64,000 bases of DNA from Allobosea sp. (lineage in GTDB: Bacteria; Pseudomonadota; Alphaproteobacteria; Rhizobiales; Beijerinckiaceae): assembly GCF_030695125.1 (NCBI RefSeq), contig NZ_JAUYTP010000022.1:62001-126000 (forward strand), written 5' to 3'. The position numbers and the translations under genes are program-made. Each line of letters opens with the position of its first letter. The first letter of the stretch is position 1. Positions 45,152 through 56,204 of this stretch are shown here, in pieces. The notes under the pieces are model-generated. The model saw only the letters and a list, made by a program, of their open reading frames with translations. It was not told where the DNA came from and ran no database searches.

Positions 45152-46333
45152 TCAGGCTGTCGCAGCCCCGAGATACGCCACCGCCGCATCGACGCCGCCG
45201 GAACCGTGCGGCACGCCCTTCGCCTGCAGCGCCATCTCGACGACGCCGAGCGTTCCCAGCACGGTCGGCGCGTTGACATGGCCCATATGGGCGATGCGGA
45301 AGGCCTTGCCGGTGAGATCGCCGATGCCGAGCCCGAGCGAGACGCCGCCGATATCGCGGGCGAAGTTGGTGATCACGGTGGATTCGACGCCCTGGACCAG
45401 GATCGGCGTGACGGAGGGGGCGCGCTGGGCGGGGTCTGTGATGTTGAAGGTCACGGCCTGGCCTTGCGACCAGCGTGCCACGGCGGCATGGGTCGCGCCG
45501 GCGAGGAGGCGGTGGCGCTCCCAGACGGCCTCCAGCCCCTCCTCGAAGATCATGTCGAGCGCCGCGCGCAGGCCGAAGAGCAGATGCTCGGGCGCGGTGC
45601 CGCAATGCTTCATATAGGCGAGCGTGTTCATCCGCGACGACCAGTCCCAGTAGAGCGTCTTCATCGTCGCGGTCTTGTGCGCGGCAATCGCCTTCTCGTT
45701 GGCGGCGACGAAGGCCAGCCCCGGCGAGGTCATCAGCCCTTTTTGGGAGGCCGACATGGCGACGTCGACGCCCCAGGAATCCATCTCGAAGGGCATGCAG
45801 CCGACCGAGGCGACGCCGTCGACCATGAACAGGGCCGGGTGGCCTGCGGCGTCGATGGCGCGGCGCACGGCCGGGACGTCGTTGACGACGCCCGAGGCGG
45901 TGTCGATCTGCACCATCAGCACGGCCTTGATGGCGTGGCCGTCATCGGCGCGCAGCCGTGCCTCGACGGCGGCGGGGTCGATCGCAGCGCGCCAGCTTCC
46001 CGGCAGAACCTCGACATCGGCGCCCATGAAGGCGGCCATCTCGCCCCAGCCGATGGCGAAGCGGCCGCTCGCCAGCACCAGCACCTTGTCGCCGCGCGAC
46101 AGCACATTGGTCAGCGCCGCCTCCCAGCCGCCATGGCCGTTGGCGGCGTAGACGAAGGTCTCGCCGGTGGTGCGGAAGACGCGCTTGAGATCGGCCAGCA
46201 CCGACTCCGTCAGATCGACGATCGGCTTCGAGCTCAGCTCCTCGGCCGGGCGCATCATCGCCTGGAGCACGCGGTCGGGGATATTGGTCGGCCCCGGCAT
46301 CGCGAGGATGTGCCGGCCGTTGGCGACGCTCAT
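45152..46333 (-). CDS. class V aminotransferase (serine/alanine-glyoxylate aminotransferase-like)
   Basis: MPGPTNIPDRVLQAMMRPAEELSS, SASQKGLMTSPGLAFVA. Confidence 0.9.
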   Translation of the reverse strand: MSVANGRHILAMPGPTNIPDRVLQAMMRPAEELSSKPIVDLTESVLADLKRVFRTTGETFVYAANGHGGWEAALTNVLSRGDKVLVLASGRFAIGWGEMAAFMGADVEVLPGSWRAAIDPAAVEARLRADDGHAIKAVLMVQIDTASGVVNDVPAVRRAIDAAGHPALFMVDGVASVGCMPFEMDSWGVDVAMSASQKGLMTSPGLAFVAANEKAIAAHKTATMKTLYWDWSSRMNTLAYMKHCGTAPEHLLFGLRAALDMIFEEGLEAVWERHRLLAGATHAAVARWSQGQAVTFNITDPAQRAPSVTPILVQGVESTVITNFARDIGGVSLGLGIGDLTGKAFRIAHMGHVNAPTVLGTLGVVEMALQAKGVPHGSGGVDAAVAYLGAATA

Positions 46334-46551
46334 CTGACGGGAATCCTGTGTGGCGGCGGGGTGCCTGAGGGGGGGCCCTGTCGCCATAGCGACAGTGCCG
46401 GCCCACAAGCAAGAGCCGTGCACGCCGCAGGGTCATGCCGTCACCGGCGGGCTGCTGCATGGCGCCCCTGCATTCATTTCGCTGGCTTAGCGGCTCGCGC
46501 CGGTTCAATGGCTAGCAAAATGGCCTGGCTCGAACCGGATACCCCTCGGAC

Positions 46552-47778
46552 ATGACCGCCACCACGCCGCCCGCCCGCATCGCCCAGGCCGCCGCCATGC
46601 CGGTGCTGCTGGCGCTCAGCGCGACGCATCTGCTCAACGACATGATGCAGTCGCTGATCCCGGCGATCTACCCGATCATCAAGACCGCCTATGGCCTGGA
46701 TTTCGGGCAGATCGGCCTGATCACCCTGACCTTCCAGATCACCGCCTCGCTGTTTCAACCGCTGGTCGGGGCCTATACCGACAAGAACCCGATGCCCTAT
46801 TCGATGGTCGCGGGCATGGGTTTCACGCTCGCCGGGCTGATCGGGCTGGCCTATGCCGGCAGCTACCCGCTGCTGCTGCTCTCGGCGGGCTGCGTCGGGC
46901 TCGGTTCCTCGATCTTCCACCCGGAGGCGACGCGCATGGCGCGCAACGCCTCGGGCGGGCGTCACGGGCTGGCGCAGGGCATCTTCCAGGTCGGCGGACA
47001 GACGGGCGGGGCGCTCGGGCCTCTGCTGGCCGCCTTCATCATCGTGCCGCGCGGGCAGGCGAGCCTGGCCTGGTTCTCCGCCGCGGCTCTGGTCGCGATG
47101 ATGCTGATGACCTGGACCGCCGGGCGCTATGCGCAGCTGCAGCGCCAGCAGGCGGCGGCACCTGCAAAGGCGAAGGCGGCTGCGGCGGCCCCAGCGCGCT
47201 CGACGGCGGCGGTTGCCTTCGCGGTCACGATCCTGGTGATCCTGCTGTTCTCGAAGAACGCCTATTCGCAGAGCTTCAGCTCGTTCTACACCTTCTACCT
47301 GATCGGCAAGTTCGGGGTCAGCGTGCAGACCTCGCAGGTCATGCTGTTCCTGTTCCTCGGCTCCTCGGCGGCGGGCGCGATCTTCGGCGGCATCATGGGT
47401 GACCGGATCGGCCGCAACAAGATCATCTGGTTCTCGATCCTGGGCGCGCTGCCGTTCACGCTGATGCTGCCCTTCGCCGACCTGTTCTGGACCGGGGTGC
47501 TGACGATCGTCATCAACCTGATCATGTCCAGCGCCTTTGCCGCGATCCTGATCTACGCGATGGAGCTGATGCCCGGCCGCATCGGACTGGTCGGCGGGTT
47601 GTTCTACGGCCTGTCCTTCGGGCTGGGCGGGGTGGCTGCCGCGCTGCTCGGCGAACTCGCCGACCGGATCGGGATCGACGCGGTCTATGCGATCTGCGCC
47701 TTCCTGCCGGCGATCGGCCTGCTCGCCTGGTTCCTGCCGAAGCTGACGCCGCAAGGGGCGGGTGCGCCTGCTCATTGA
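46552..47778 (+). CDS. MFS transporter (fosmidomycin-resistance Fsr-like)
   Basis: LSATHLLNDMMQSLIPAIYPIIKTAYGLDFGQIGLITLTFQ. Confidence 0.88.
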   Translation: MTATTPPARIAQAAAMPVLLALSATHLLNDMMQSLIPAIYPIIKTAYGLDFGQIGLITLTFQITASLFQPLVGAYTDKNPMPYSMVAGMGFTLAGLIGLAYAGSYPLLLLSAGCVGLGSSIFHPEATRMARNASGGRHGLAQGIFQVGGQTGGALGPLLAAFIIVPRGQASLAWFSAAALVAMMLMTWTAGRYAQLQRQQAAAPAKAKAAAAAPARSTAAVAFAVTILVILLFSKNAYSQSFSSFYTFYLIGKFGVSVQTSQVMLFLFLGSSAAGAIFGGIMGDRIGRNKIIWFSILGALPFTLMLPFADLFWTGVLTIVINLIMSSAFAAILIYAMELMPGRIGLVGGLFYGLSFGLGGVAAALLGELADRIGIDAVYAICAFLPAIGLLAWFLPKLTPQGAGAPAH

Positions 47779-47897
47779 GGCACCGGCACAGAGCGAGAAT
47801 TGATCTCGCCCAAAGCGGCGCTGGCGGCTTGCGCTAGCATCCCTCCCCAAACCGCGCCCCGACCGCTCAGGCCGGAGGCGCAAGCAGGGGGGACGCC

Positions 47898-48689
47898 ATG
47901 ACGGACACGCAGACAACAGAGGCGCCGCGGCCCGACCCGGTGGTGCGCCGGATCGGCGTGCATGATGTGGTCGAAGCCTTCATCGCGGGCCTGCGCGATT
48001 TCCAGGCGGCCCCGCTCTTCGGCCTGTTCTTCGGCGGGCTCTATGCGCTGGCGGGGCTGGCGATCCTGATGTCGCTGACGCGTTTCGGCATGCCCTATCT
48101 GGCCTATCCGCTGGCGGCGGGCTTCGTGCTGATCGGGCCTTTCGTCGCGGTCGGGTTGTACGAGGTGTCGCGGCGGCGCGAGGCCGGGGAGCCGCTGGCC
48201 TGGGGCAAGGTGCTCGGCGTCGTCTTCGCACAGAGCCAGCGCGAACTCGGCTGGATGGCCTTCGTCACGTTGTTCGTGATGATGATGTGGCTCTACCAGG
48301 TGCGGCTTCTGCTGGCGCTGTTCCTGGGCTTCCAGTCCTTCGCCAGCTTCAACGGCTTTCTCAGCGTGATCGTGACGACGCCGGAGGGGCTGATGTTCCT
48401 CGCCGTCGGCAATCTCGTCGGGGCGGTGCTGGCGGCGGCGTTGTTTTCACTGACGGTGGTGTCGTTTCCGCTGCTGCTCGACCGCGAGGTCGACTTCATC
48501 ACCGCGATGATCACCAGCGTGCGTGCCGTCGCCGCCAACCCGGTGCCGATGCTGGGCTTCGCGGCGGCGATCGTCGCCCTGTCGGCGATCGCGATGCTGC
48601 CGATCTTCCTCGGCCTCATCGTGCTCCTGCCGGTGCTCGGCCATGCGACCTGGCATCTCTACCGGCGGGTGGTCGAGCCGGCGGCCTGA
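47898..48689 (+). CDS. DUF2189 membrane protein
   Basis: LFFGGLYALAGLAILMSL...GPFVAVGLYEVSRRREAGEPL. Confidence 0.85.
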   Translation: MTDTQTTEAPRPDPVVRRIGVHDVVEAFIAGLRDFQAAPLFGLFFGGLYALAGLAILMSLTRFGMPYLAYPLAAGFVLIGPFVAVGLYEVSRRREAGEPLAWGKVLGVVFAQSQRELGWMAFVTLFVMMMWLYQVRLLLALFLGFQSFASFNGFLSVIVTTPEGLMFLAVGNLVGAVLAAALFSLTVVSFPLLLDREVDFITAMITSVRAVAANPVPMLGFAAAIVALSAIAMLPIFLGLIVLLPVLGHATWHLYRRVVEPAA

Positions 48690-48774
48690 TCCGCGCCGGC
48701 GGCGATGCGGGGCCGGCCTGCTGTCATGACGTGTCGCACGGCCCGTGCCAGTCTGCCTCCGTGAGGAGAGGACG

Positions 48775-49350
48775 ATGGACGAACGGCGACCCTACCGCGC
48801 GATGGCCTTCAACAATCTCTGGGCCAACCACCGGCTGCTGCGCAGTTGCGCGGGCCTCTCGCAGGCCGAATGGGTGGCACCGCGCACCGGGTTCTTCCCG
48901 AGCCTGCGGGCGACGCTCAACCACATCCTGATCATCGACCACTTCTATGTCGATGCGATGGAGGGCGGGACACTCGGCCCCGCCGCCTGGGCCAACCGCG
49001 AGCCCTGCGCGACGCTGCCCGAGCTTCAGGCCGCGCAGGAGGCGATGGACCGGCGCCTGATCGCCGTGGTCGAGGCGGCGGGCCAAGGTGCGGAGAAAGG
49101 CGGGCTGGAGCGGATCGTCAGCGTGCATCGCGGCGCCCGCATCCAGCGCGAGCGGCTCGACCGGCTGCTGCTGCACCTGTTCCAGCACCAGATCCACCAT
49201 CGCGGCCAGGCCCATGCCATGCTCAGCGGCACGTCGGTGGCGCCGCCGCAGCTCGACGAGTTCTTCTCGGTCGGCGAGGCGGAGCTGCGGGAAGGCGAGT
49301 TCGCCGCGCTGGGGCTGAGCGAGGCGGCGGTGTGGGGGGAGGAGGGCTAG
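48775..49350 (+). CDS. DinB-family protein
   Basis: MAFNNLWANHRLLRSCAGL...LLLHLFQHQIHHRGQAHAML. Confidence 0.9.
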   Translation: MDERRPYRAMAFNNLWANHRLLRSCAGLSQAEWVAPRTGFFPSLRATLNHILIIDHFYVDAMEGGTLGPAAWANREPCATLPELQAAQEAMDRRLIAVVEAAGQGAEKGGLERIVSVHRGARIQRERLDRLLLHLFQHQIHHRGQAHAMLSGTSVAPPQLDEFFSVGEAELREGEFAALGLSEAAVWGEEG

Positions 49351-49378
49351 ACATTGCCGATCCCGAACGGAGCCACCG

Positions 49379-49474
49379 CGTCATCCCGGGCTTGCCCCGG
49401 GATCCATCGGAGGGCTCCGGAGCTTTACGATGGATCCCGGATCTGCGCCGCTGCGCGGCTTGTCCGGGATGACG
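49379..49474. repeat. intergenic repeat, family B
   Basis: gtcatcccgggcttgccccgggatccat...atggatcccgg...ccgggatgac. Confidence 0.7.
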
Positions 49475-49665
49475 GCGCGCTTGTGGTTTCTGGGCAGCCT
49501 CGAGAGGACGGGGCGAGATCATCGCAGGCCCCACGAAATCAGGGGACAACCCTGCAAATGGCGCTTGAACAAAACAGGAACATCATTGATAGTGGCGCGG
49601 TCGGCCGGTAGGGTCGCGCTCCGGTGAAAAGCCGGTTTCGATGTGCGCAGGAAATGGAGCCTCTC

Positions 49666-50205
49666 ATGGCTGGTAGCGTCAACAAGGTCATTCTGGTCGG
49701 CAATCTCGGCCGCGATCCCGAGGTCCGGCGGCTCGGCTCGGGCGAGCCGGTCGTCAATCTGCGCATCGCCACCTCCGAAACCTGGCGCGACAAGCAGTCG
49801 GGCGAGAAGAAGGAGCGCACCGAGTGGCACTCGGTGGTGATCTTCAACGAGAACCTCGCCAAGGTCGCCGAGCAGTATCTGAAGAAGGGCTCGAAGATCT
49901 ATATCGAGGGCCAGCTCCAGACCCGCAAATGGCAGGACCAGTCGGGCGTCGAGAAGTACACCACCGAAATCGTGCTGCAGCGCTATCGCGGCGAACTGAC
50001 GATCCTCGACAGCCGCGGCCAGGGCGGCGGTTCGGACGAATACAGCGAGGGCGGCGGCGGCATGGTCGAGGAGCGCTCCTCGGGCTCGTCCTTCGGCCGG
50101 TCGGGCCCGGCGAGCGGCGGCGGTTCGCGCCAGCCGGCGATGGCGGGCGGTAGCGGCGGGGGGCGTTCGTCCTCGAGCCATCTCGACGACGACATCCCGT
50201 TCTAG
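49666..50205 (+). CDS. ssb: single-stranded DNA-binding protein
   Basis: [29 protein letters not shown] tail. Confidence 0.97.
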   Translation: MAGSVNKVILVGNLGRDPEVRRLGSGEPVVNLRIATSETWRDKQSGEKKERTEWHSVVIFNENLAKVAEQYLKKGSKIYIEGQLQTRKWQDQSGVEKYTTEIVLQRYRGELTILDSRGQGGGSDEYSEGGGGMVEERSSGSSFGRSGPASGGGSRQPAMAGGSGGGRSSSSHLDDDIPF

Positions 50206-50240
50206 GCCGGACTCGCCGTTCGAGGCCGCATGCGACAGCA

Positions 50241-50268
50241 AGGCCGGGGCATCGCCCCGGCCTTCTTC
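50241..50268 (+). terminator. Rho-independent terminator after ssb
   Basis: aaggccggggcatcgccccggccttctt. Confidence 0.7.
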
Positions 50269-50363
50269 ATTCAAGCGGCTCTCGCCATGCCATCAGGGCA
50301 GGGCGCCCCTGTCGCGCGGTGTGCTTGCCGGCTTGTCGTGGTGCGGCCAAGGTCGCGTCCATC

Positions 50364-51476
50364 ATGAACAAGCCCGATCCCGTCTCCGCCCTGTCCGTCT
50401 GGCTCGCTTTGGAGAGCCCCACCCACCACGCCCCCGGCGTCAACGGCATGATGGATCTCGTCGCCGCCGAGGTCGCAGGGCTGCCGATCGCGGTCGAGCG
50501 CATCCCCGGCTGCGACGGGCTCGGCGACAGCCTGATCCTGCGGGCCGGACCCGCCAAAAGCGAGCCGGCGATCGCGGTGATGTCGCATCTCGACACGGTC
50601 CACCCGGTCGGGACCAGCGCGCGCGATCTGCCCGTGCGGGTCGAGGGCGACCGGCTTTACGGGCCGGGCGTCTACGACATGAAGGGCGGCGCCTTTCTGG
50701 CGCTGCAGGCCTTCAAGCAGGTCGCGCTCGCCGGCAACGCGAAGCGGCCGCTGGTCTTCCTGTTCACGCCCGACGAGGAGATCGGCTCGCCGACGACGCG
50801 CGGGCTGATCGAGGAGATCGGCCGGGCCTCGGCCGCGGTCCTCGTCACCGAGCCGGCGCGCGAGGGCGGCAAGATCGTCACGGCGCGCAAAGGCGTCGGG
50901 CGCTTCGAGGTCAAGCTGGAAGGCCGGCCGGCGCATTCGGGCGCGCGCCATGCCGATGGCCGCAGCGCGATCCGCGAGGCGGCGCATCAGATCCTGGTGA
51001 TCGAGGCGATGACCGATTATGCGCGCGGCGTCACCACCACGGTCGCGCTGATGGGCGGCGGCACGGCCGCCAACGTCATTCCCCAGCATGCCTGGTTCAG
51101 CGTCGATCTGCGCGTCGCCAGCGCCGCCGACGGCCGGGTGATGGAAGAGCGCATCCTTAGCCTCGCGCCGAAGGATCCGGACGTCCGCATCACCGTGAGC
51201 GGCGGCATGAACCGGCCGCCCTATGAGAAGTCACCCGAGGGCGCGGCCTTGTTCGAGACGGCGCGCGCGATCGCGGCCGGCATCGGCTTCGACCTGCAGG
51301 ATTGTGCGATGACCGGCGGCGGCTCCGACGGCAACTTCACCGCAGCCCTCGGCGTGCCGACCCTGGACGGGCTTGGCATCGACGGCGAGGGCGCGCATAC
51401 GCTGTCGGAATACGGGCTGATCTCGTCGATCGCGCCGCGGCAGGCGCTGATCAAGGGGCTGCTCGAGACGGTGTGA
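50364..51476 (+). CDS. M20-family metallopeptidase (CPG2-like)
   Basis: VMSHLDTVHPVG, GPGVYDMKGGAFLALQAF, TPDEEIGSPTTRGLIEE. Confidence 0.9.
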   Translation: MNKPDPVSALSVWLALESPTHHAPGVNGMMDLVAAEVAGLPIAVERIPGCDGLGDSLILRAGPAKSEPAIAVMSHLDTVHPVGTSARDLPVRVEGDRLYGPGVYDMKGGAFLALQAFKQVALAGNAKRPLVFLFTPDEEIGSPTTRGLIEEIGRASAAVLVTEPAREGGKIVTARKGVGRFEVKLEGRPAHSGARHADGRSAIREAAHQILVIEAMTDYARGVTTTVALMGGGTAANVIPQHAWFSVDLRVASAADGRVMEERILSLAPKDPDVRITVSGGMNRPPYEKSPEGAALFETARAIAAGIGFDLQDCAMTGGGSDGNFTAALGVPTLDGLGIDGEGAHTLSEYGLISSIAPRQALIKGLLETV

Positions 51477-51508
51477 GGTTTCTCCTCGTCTGGCGTTGAG
51501 ACGCGGGT

Positions 51509-51546
51509 GTCATCCCGGGTCTCCGCTTCGCTCCGTCCGGGATGAC
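51509..51546. repeat. intergenic repeat, family B (short)
   Basis: gtcatcccgggtctccgcttcgctccgtccgggatgac. Confidence 0.6.
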
Positions 51547-51576
51547 CGGCCTCCTGTGAGGGCCGAGAAACCAACG

Positions 51577-51606
51577 AAAAAGGGGCTGCAGCGATGCAGC
51601 CCCTTT
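51577..51606 (-). terminator. Rho-independent terminator of gyrA
   Basis: minus strand: aaaggggctgcatcgctgcagccccttttt. Confidence 0.8.
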
Positions 51607-51632
51607 CCATATCTTTGCAGGCAGCGACGCGC

Positions 51633-54425
51633 TTACGCCTCGCTCGCGCCCTCGGACGCCGGGCCGGCCTCGGCCTCGCCGTCCTCGCTCTCGCCCTCGT
51701 CGCCGATGCGCTCGACCGAGACGACCTTCTCGCTGGCGTCGGTGTTGAACACCGTCACCCCTTGCGTCGAGCGACCGGCGATGCGGATGCGGTTGCCCGG
51801 GCCGGCATCGACCGGCACGCGGATCACCTGGCCGCCATCGGTGACCAGCATGATCTGGTCGCGGTCGTCGACCGGGAAGGAGGCGATGAGCTTGCCGTTG
51901 CGGTCGTTGACGACCATGGCGACGATGCCCTTGCCGCCGCGCCCGGTGACCCGGTACTCGAAGGAGGAGCTGCGCTTGCCGTAGCCCTTCTCCGACACCG
52001 TCAGGATGAACTGCTCGGCGAGCTGCATCTCCAGCCGCTTGGCGCCGAGCTCGACCTCACCGGCCGTCTCCTCGCCGTCGCCATTGGCCGGCGCCTCGGC
52101 CACATCCTCGGCCTCGCCGTTGAGGGCGCGGCGCTGGGCGGCAGCGTCCTTCAGATAGGTCGCGCGCTCTTCCGGCGTGGCATCAAGGTGCCTGAGGATC
52201 GAGAGCGAGATCACCTCGTCGTCCTTGGCAAGCGTGATGCCGCGCACGCCGGTGGAATCGCGGCCCTTGAAGACGCGCACCTCGGTGACCTCGAAGCGGA
52301 TGCACTGGCCGGCCGAGGTCGTCAGCAGCACGTCGTCGTTCTCGGTGCAGATCTGCACGTCGACGATGTGGTCGCCCTCGTCGAGCTTCATCGCGATCTT
52401 GCCGGCGCGGTTGACGTTGACGAAGTCCGACAGCTTGTTGCGGCGGACGCCGCCGGACGCGGTCGCGAACATCACGTCGAGCGTCTCCCAGCTCGCCTCG
52501 TCCTCGGGCAGCGGCATGATCGTGGTGATGCGCTCGCCCTTGTCGAGCGGCAGCATGTTGACGAGGGCCTTGCCCCGGGCGTTCGGCGCCGCCAGCGGCA
52601 GGCGCCAGACCTTTTCCTTGTAGACCTGGCCGAGCGAGGAGAAGAACAGCACCGGCGTGTGGGTGTTGGCGACGAAGAGGCGGGCGACGAAATCCTCGTC
52701 CTTGGTCGCCATGCCGGAGCGGCCCTTGCCGCCGCGCTTCTGGGCGCGATAGGTCGAGAGCGGCACGCGCTTGATGTAGCCGCCATGCGACACGGTCACG
52801 ACCATGTCCTCGCGGGCGATCAGATCCTCGTCGTCGAGGTCGGAGCCCCAATCCTGGATCACGGTGCGGCGCGGCGTGGCGAAGGCGGCCTTCACCTCGG
52901 CCAGCTCGGCCTTGATGATGTCCTGGATGCGGATGCGCGAGCGCAGGATGTCGAGGTAATCGGCGATCTCGGTGGCGAGCTTCTGCAGTTCGTCGCCGAT
53001 TTCGTCGCGGCCGAGAGCGGTCAGGCGGGCGAGGCGCAATTCGAGGATCGCCCGGGCCTGTGCGTCCGACAGGCGATAGGTGCCGTCGGCGTTGATCGGG
53101 TGGCGCGGATCGTCGACCAGCGCGATCAGCGGTGCGATGTCCTCGGCCGGCCAGTCGCGGTCCATCAGCGAGGCGTGCGCGGCGGCGGGCGTCGGCGCGG
53201 TGCGGATCAGGCGGATGACCTCGTCGATATTCGCCACCGCCGTCGCCAGCCCGCAGAGCACATGGGCGCGCTCGCGGGCCTTGTTGAGCAGGTAGCGCGT
53301 GCGCCGCGAGACGACCTCCTCGCGGAACTCGACGAAGGCGACGATGAAGTCGCGCAGGTTGAGCACTTCCGGCCGGCCGCCATTGAGCGCCACGAAATTG
53401 CAGCCGAAGGAGGTCTGCAGCTGGGTGAAGCGGTAGAGCTGGTTGAGGACGACGTCGGAGAGCGCATCGCGCTTGATCTCGATGACGACGCGCACGCCCT
53501 CGCGGCTGGATTCGTCGCGCAGGTCGGAAATGCCCTCGATGCGCTTCTCGCGCACCATGTCGGCGATCTTCTCGACCATCGAGGCCTTGTTCACCTGGTA
53601 GGGCACCTCGGTGACGATGATCGCCTCGCGCTCCTTGCGCAGCTCCTCGATATGCGTCTTCGAGCGCATCACGATCGAGCCGCGGCCGGTGTGGTAGGCG
53701 GCGTGGATGCCGCTGCGGCCCATGATCGAGGCGCCGGTCGGGAAATCGGGGCCGGGCACGATCTCGATCAGCTCGTCGATCGTGATCTCGGGGTTGTCGA
53801 TCAGCGCGACGCAGGCGTCGATGACCTCGCCGAGATTATGCGGGGGTATGTTGGTGGCCATGCCGACCGCGATGCCGCCGGCGCCGTTGACGAGCAGGTT
53901 GGGATAGCGCGCCGGCAGGACCTTGGGCTCGCGCTCCTTGCCGTCATAGTTCGGCTGGAACTCGACGGTGTCGAGGTCGAGGTCCTCGAGCAGCGGCATC
54001 GCCGCCTTGTCGAGCCTGGCTTCGGTGTAACGATCGGCGGCGGGGGAATCGCCGTCCATCGAGCCGACATTGCCCTGGCCGTCGATCAGCGGCAGGCGCA
54101 GCGAGAAATCCTGCGCCATGCGCACGAGCGCGTCATAGACCGCGAGATTGCCGTGCGGATGGTATTTACCCATCGTGTCGCCGACGATGCGGGCGCATTT
54201 GGTGTAGGGCCGGTCGGGCAGGTTCTTGTTCTCGTGCATCGAGAACAGGATGCGCCGATGCACGGGCTTGAGGCCGTCGCGGACGTCGGGCAGAGCGCGG
54301 CTCACGATCACGCTCATGGCGTAATCAAGATAGCTCTTCTTCATCTCGTCGGTGATGGCGATGGGCTTGATGTCGCCGCCGAACTGCGGCTCGCCCGGGC
54401 GCTTGTCGTCTGTGTCGTCGCTCAA
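51633..54425 (-). CDS. gyrA: DNA gyrase subunit A
   Basis: [30 protein letters not shown]; GyrA box QKRGGKG. Confidence 0.97.
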   Translation of the reverse strand: MSDDTDDKRPGEPQFGGDIKPIAITDEMKKSYLDYAMSVIVSRALPDVRDGLKPVHRRILFSMHENKNLPDRPYTKCARIVGDTMGKYHPHGNLAVYDALVRMAQDFSLRLPLIDGQGNVGSMDGDSPAADRYTEARLDKAAMPLLEDLDLDTVEFQPNYDGKEREPKVLPARYPNLLVNGAGGIAVGMATNIPPHNLGEVIDACVALIDNPEITIDELIEIVPGPDFPTGASIMGRSGIHAAYHTGRGSIVMRSKTHIEELRKEREAIIVTEVPYQVNKASMVEKIADMVREKRIEGISDLRDESSREGVRVVIEIKRDALSDVVLNQLYRFTQLQTSFGCNFVALNGGRPEVLNLRDFIVAFVEFREEVVSRRTRYLLNKARERAHVLCGLATAVANIDEVIRLIRTAPTPAAAHASLMDRDWPAEDIAPLIALVDDPRHPINADGTYRLSDAQARAILELRLARLTALGRDEIGDELQKLATEIADYLDILRSRIRIQDIIKAELAEVKAAFATPRRTVIQDWGSDLDDEDLIAREDMVVTVSHGGYIKRVPLSTYRAQKRGGKGRSGMATKDEDFVARLFVANTHTPVLFFSSLGQVYKEKVWRLPLAAPNARGKALVNMLPLDKGERITTIMPLPEDEASWETLDVMFATASGGVRRNKLSDFVNVNRAGKIAMKLDEGDHIVDVQICTENDDVLLTTSAGQCIRFEVTEVRVFKGRDSTGVRGITLAKDDEVISLSILRHLDATPEERATYLKDAAAQRRALNGEAEDVAEAPANGDGEETAGEVELGAKRLEMQLAEQFILTVSEKGYGKRSSSFEYRVTGRGGKGIVAMVVNDRNGKLIASFPVDDRDQIMLVTDGGQVIRVPVDAGPGNRIRIAGRSTQGVTVFNTDASEKVVSVERIGDEGESEDGEAEAGPASEGASEA

Positions 54426-54658
54426 GGGATAAGGTCCCGATTCCGGTTATTTTTCAGTCCTCTGGCTAACCGATTCCGGCGCTTTAGGCCAGCCGCGCCG
54501 CCGGCTTTTCGGTGGAAAATAAGATCAATGAAATCAGTTGCTTGGGCGTCATTTTCGAAACGCCTTCCGCTGCGCTCCACATTCCCGCCTCGATTGAGCG
54601 TCGGCGCGGCTCGAAACGGCCTCGTCCGCAGGTTGGGGGCATGGGCCGATCTCCAGCC

Positions 54659-54769
54659 TTCATCCTGAGGAGGTCGCTTCAGAGACCGTCTCGAAGGATG
54701 CTCCAGCTCATCCCAGAGCCTCCTGGAGCATCCTTCGAGACGCTGCTGCGCAGCTCCTCAGGATGGGGG
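54659..54769. repeat. intergenic inverted repeat, family A
   Basis: ttcatcctgaggagg...cgtctcgaaggatgctcc...ggagcatccttcgagacg...ctcctcaggatggg. Confidence 0.75.
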
Positions 54770-54842
54770 CCTAGATTCGGCAGCTGCCCTGGGCAGCCGT
54801 CGGCTCTTCCGAAGCGGCGCGCGGCATGCCTTAAGTGCCGCC

Positions 54843-55475
54843 ATGCAACTCGACTTCCTCACCTCCGCGCTCGTCACCCTGCTCGTCACGCTCGATCCGC
54901 CGGGGCTCGCGCCGATCTTCCTGTCGCTGACGCAGGGCATGTCGGTGGCTGAACGCCGGCAGGTCGCGATCCGCGCCTGCATCATCGCCTTCGGCATCCT
55001 GGCCTTCTTCGGCGTGGCCGGCGACATCGTGCTGAAGGCGCTCGGCGTCTCGCTGCCGGCCTTCCGCATCGCCGGCGGTCTCCTGCTGTTCTGGATCGCC
55101 TTCGAGATGGTGTTCGAGCGGCGTACCGAGCGCAAGCAGCAGACCGCGACCACCGCGATCACGCAGGATCACATCCGCAACGTCGCCGCCTTCCCGCTGG
55201 CGATCCCGCTGATGGCGGGGCCGGGCGCGCTGACCGCCATCATCCTGCTGGCCGGGCGGGCCGAGGGCGACCCGCTGCGGCTGACGGCGCTGGCGATCAT
55301 CTGCGGGCTCGTGATCCTCTCCTGCCTCGCCGTGTTCCTCCTGGCGACTCCGCTCGCCCGCCTGCTCGGCATCACCGGCAACATCGTCCTGACACGGCTG
55401 CTGGGCGTCATCCTCGCGGCGCTGGCGGTGCAGTTCGTGATCGACGGGGTCAGCGCGGTGGTCCGGGCGGGGTAG
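54843..55475 (+). CDS. MarC-family membrane protein
   Basis: TLLVTLDPPGLAPIFLSLTQGMS...IPLMAGPGALTAIILL. Confidence 0.9.
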   Translation: MQLDFLTSALVTLLVTLDPPGLAPIFLSLTQGMSVAERRQVAIRACIIAFGILAFFGVAGDIVLKALGVSLPAFRIAGGLLLFWIAFEMVFERRTERKQQTATTAITQDHIRNVAAFPLAIPLMAGPGALTAIILLAGRAEGDPLRLTALAIICGLVILSCLAVFLLATPLARLLGITGNIVLTRLLGVILAALAVQFVIDGVSAVVRAG

Positions 55476-55479
55476 GCGC

Positions 55480-56145
55480 TCACAGCCGCGCCAGAATCTC
55501 CTCGCGCGCCTTGCGGGACCCTGCGAGCCGCAGCCGCGCCGCCTGCAGGATGTCGGCAGGCGCCTCTCGCGGCGTGCCGGCATCGAAGGGTGGCTGCGGT
55601 GCGTATTCGATGGCGAGCTGGATCGTCTGCGCCTCGGTCTCGCCGAGCAGCTCGGCCACCACCGTCAGCCCGAAATCAATTCCCGAGGTGACACCGCCGG
55701 CGGTGATCAGCGTGCCGTCGCGGACAACCCGCTCCGGGACCGGCGTGGCGCCGAAGCGGGTCAGGAAGTCGAGCGCGTTCCAGTGAGAGGTGGCGCGCTT
55801 GCCCTTCAACAGCCCGGCCGCACCGAGCACCAGCGAGCCGGTGCAGACGGAGGTGAGATAGCGCAGGCTGGGCGCCCGCTCGCGCAGGAAGGCGAGCACC
55901 GTCTCGTCCTCCAGCAAGGCATTGACGCCGGCGCCGCCCGGCACGCAGAGCACGTCGAGCGGCGGGCAGTCGGCGAAGGTCACGGTCGGCGTCAGCATCA
56001 GCCCGGTGGCTGAGCGCAGCGGCTGCAGATCCTTCCAGATCAGATGGACCTCGCTGCCGGGCACCGACGCGAAGACTTCATAGGGGCCGGTGAGGTCGAG
56101 CTGCTGGACCTGGGGAAAGGCGAGAAGGCCGAAGCGAAGGGTCAT
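55480..56145 (-). CDS. DJ-1/PfpI-family protein
   Basis: LDLTGPYEVFASVPGSEVHLIWK...SVCTGSLVLGAAGLLKGKRATSHW. Confidence 0.9.
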   Translation of the reverse strand: MTLRFGLLAFPQVQQLDLTGPYEVFASVPGSEVHLIWKDLQPLRSATGLMLTPTVTFADCPPLDVLCVPGGAGVNALLEDETVLAFLRERAPSLRYLTSVCTGSLVLGAAGLLKGKRATSHWNALDFLTRFGATPVPERVVRDGTLITAGGVTSGIDFGLTVVAELLGETEAQTIQLAIEYAPQPPFDAGTPREAPADILQAARLRLAGSRKAREEILARL

Positions 56146-56204
56146 GGCGAAGCATCCTTGTTGACGCCACAACGATAGCCGCTCAGGGTCTGGCCGGATC
56201 GCCA

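Noticed and set aside
51594-54668. 1024-aa plus-strand ORF antisense to gyrA
   Set aside because: GC-rich shadow frame; the minus strand encodes unmistakable GyrA
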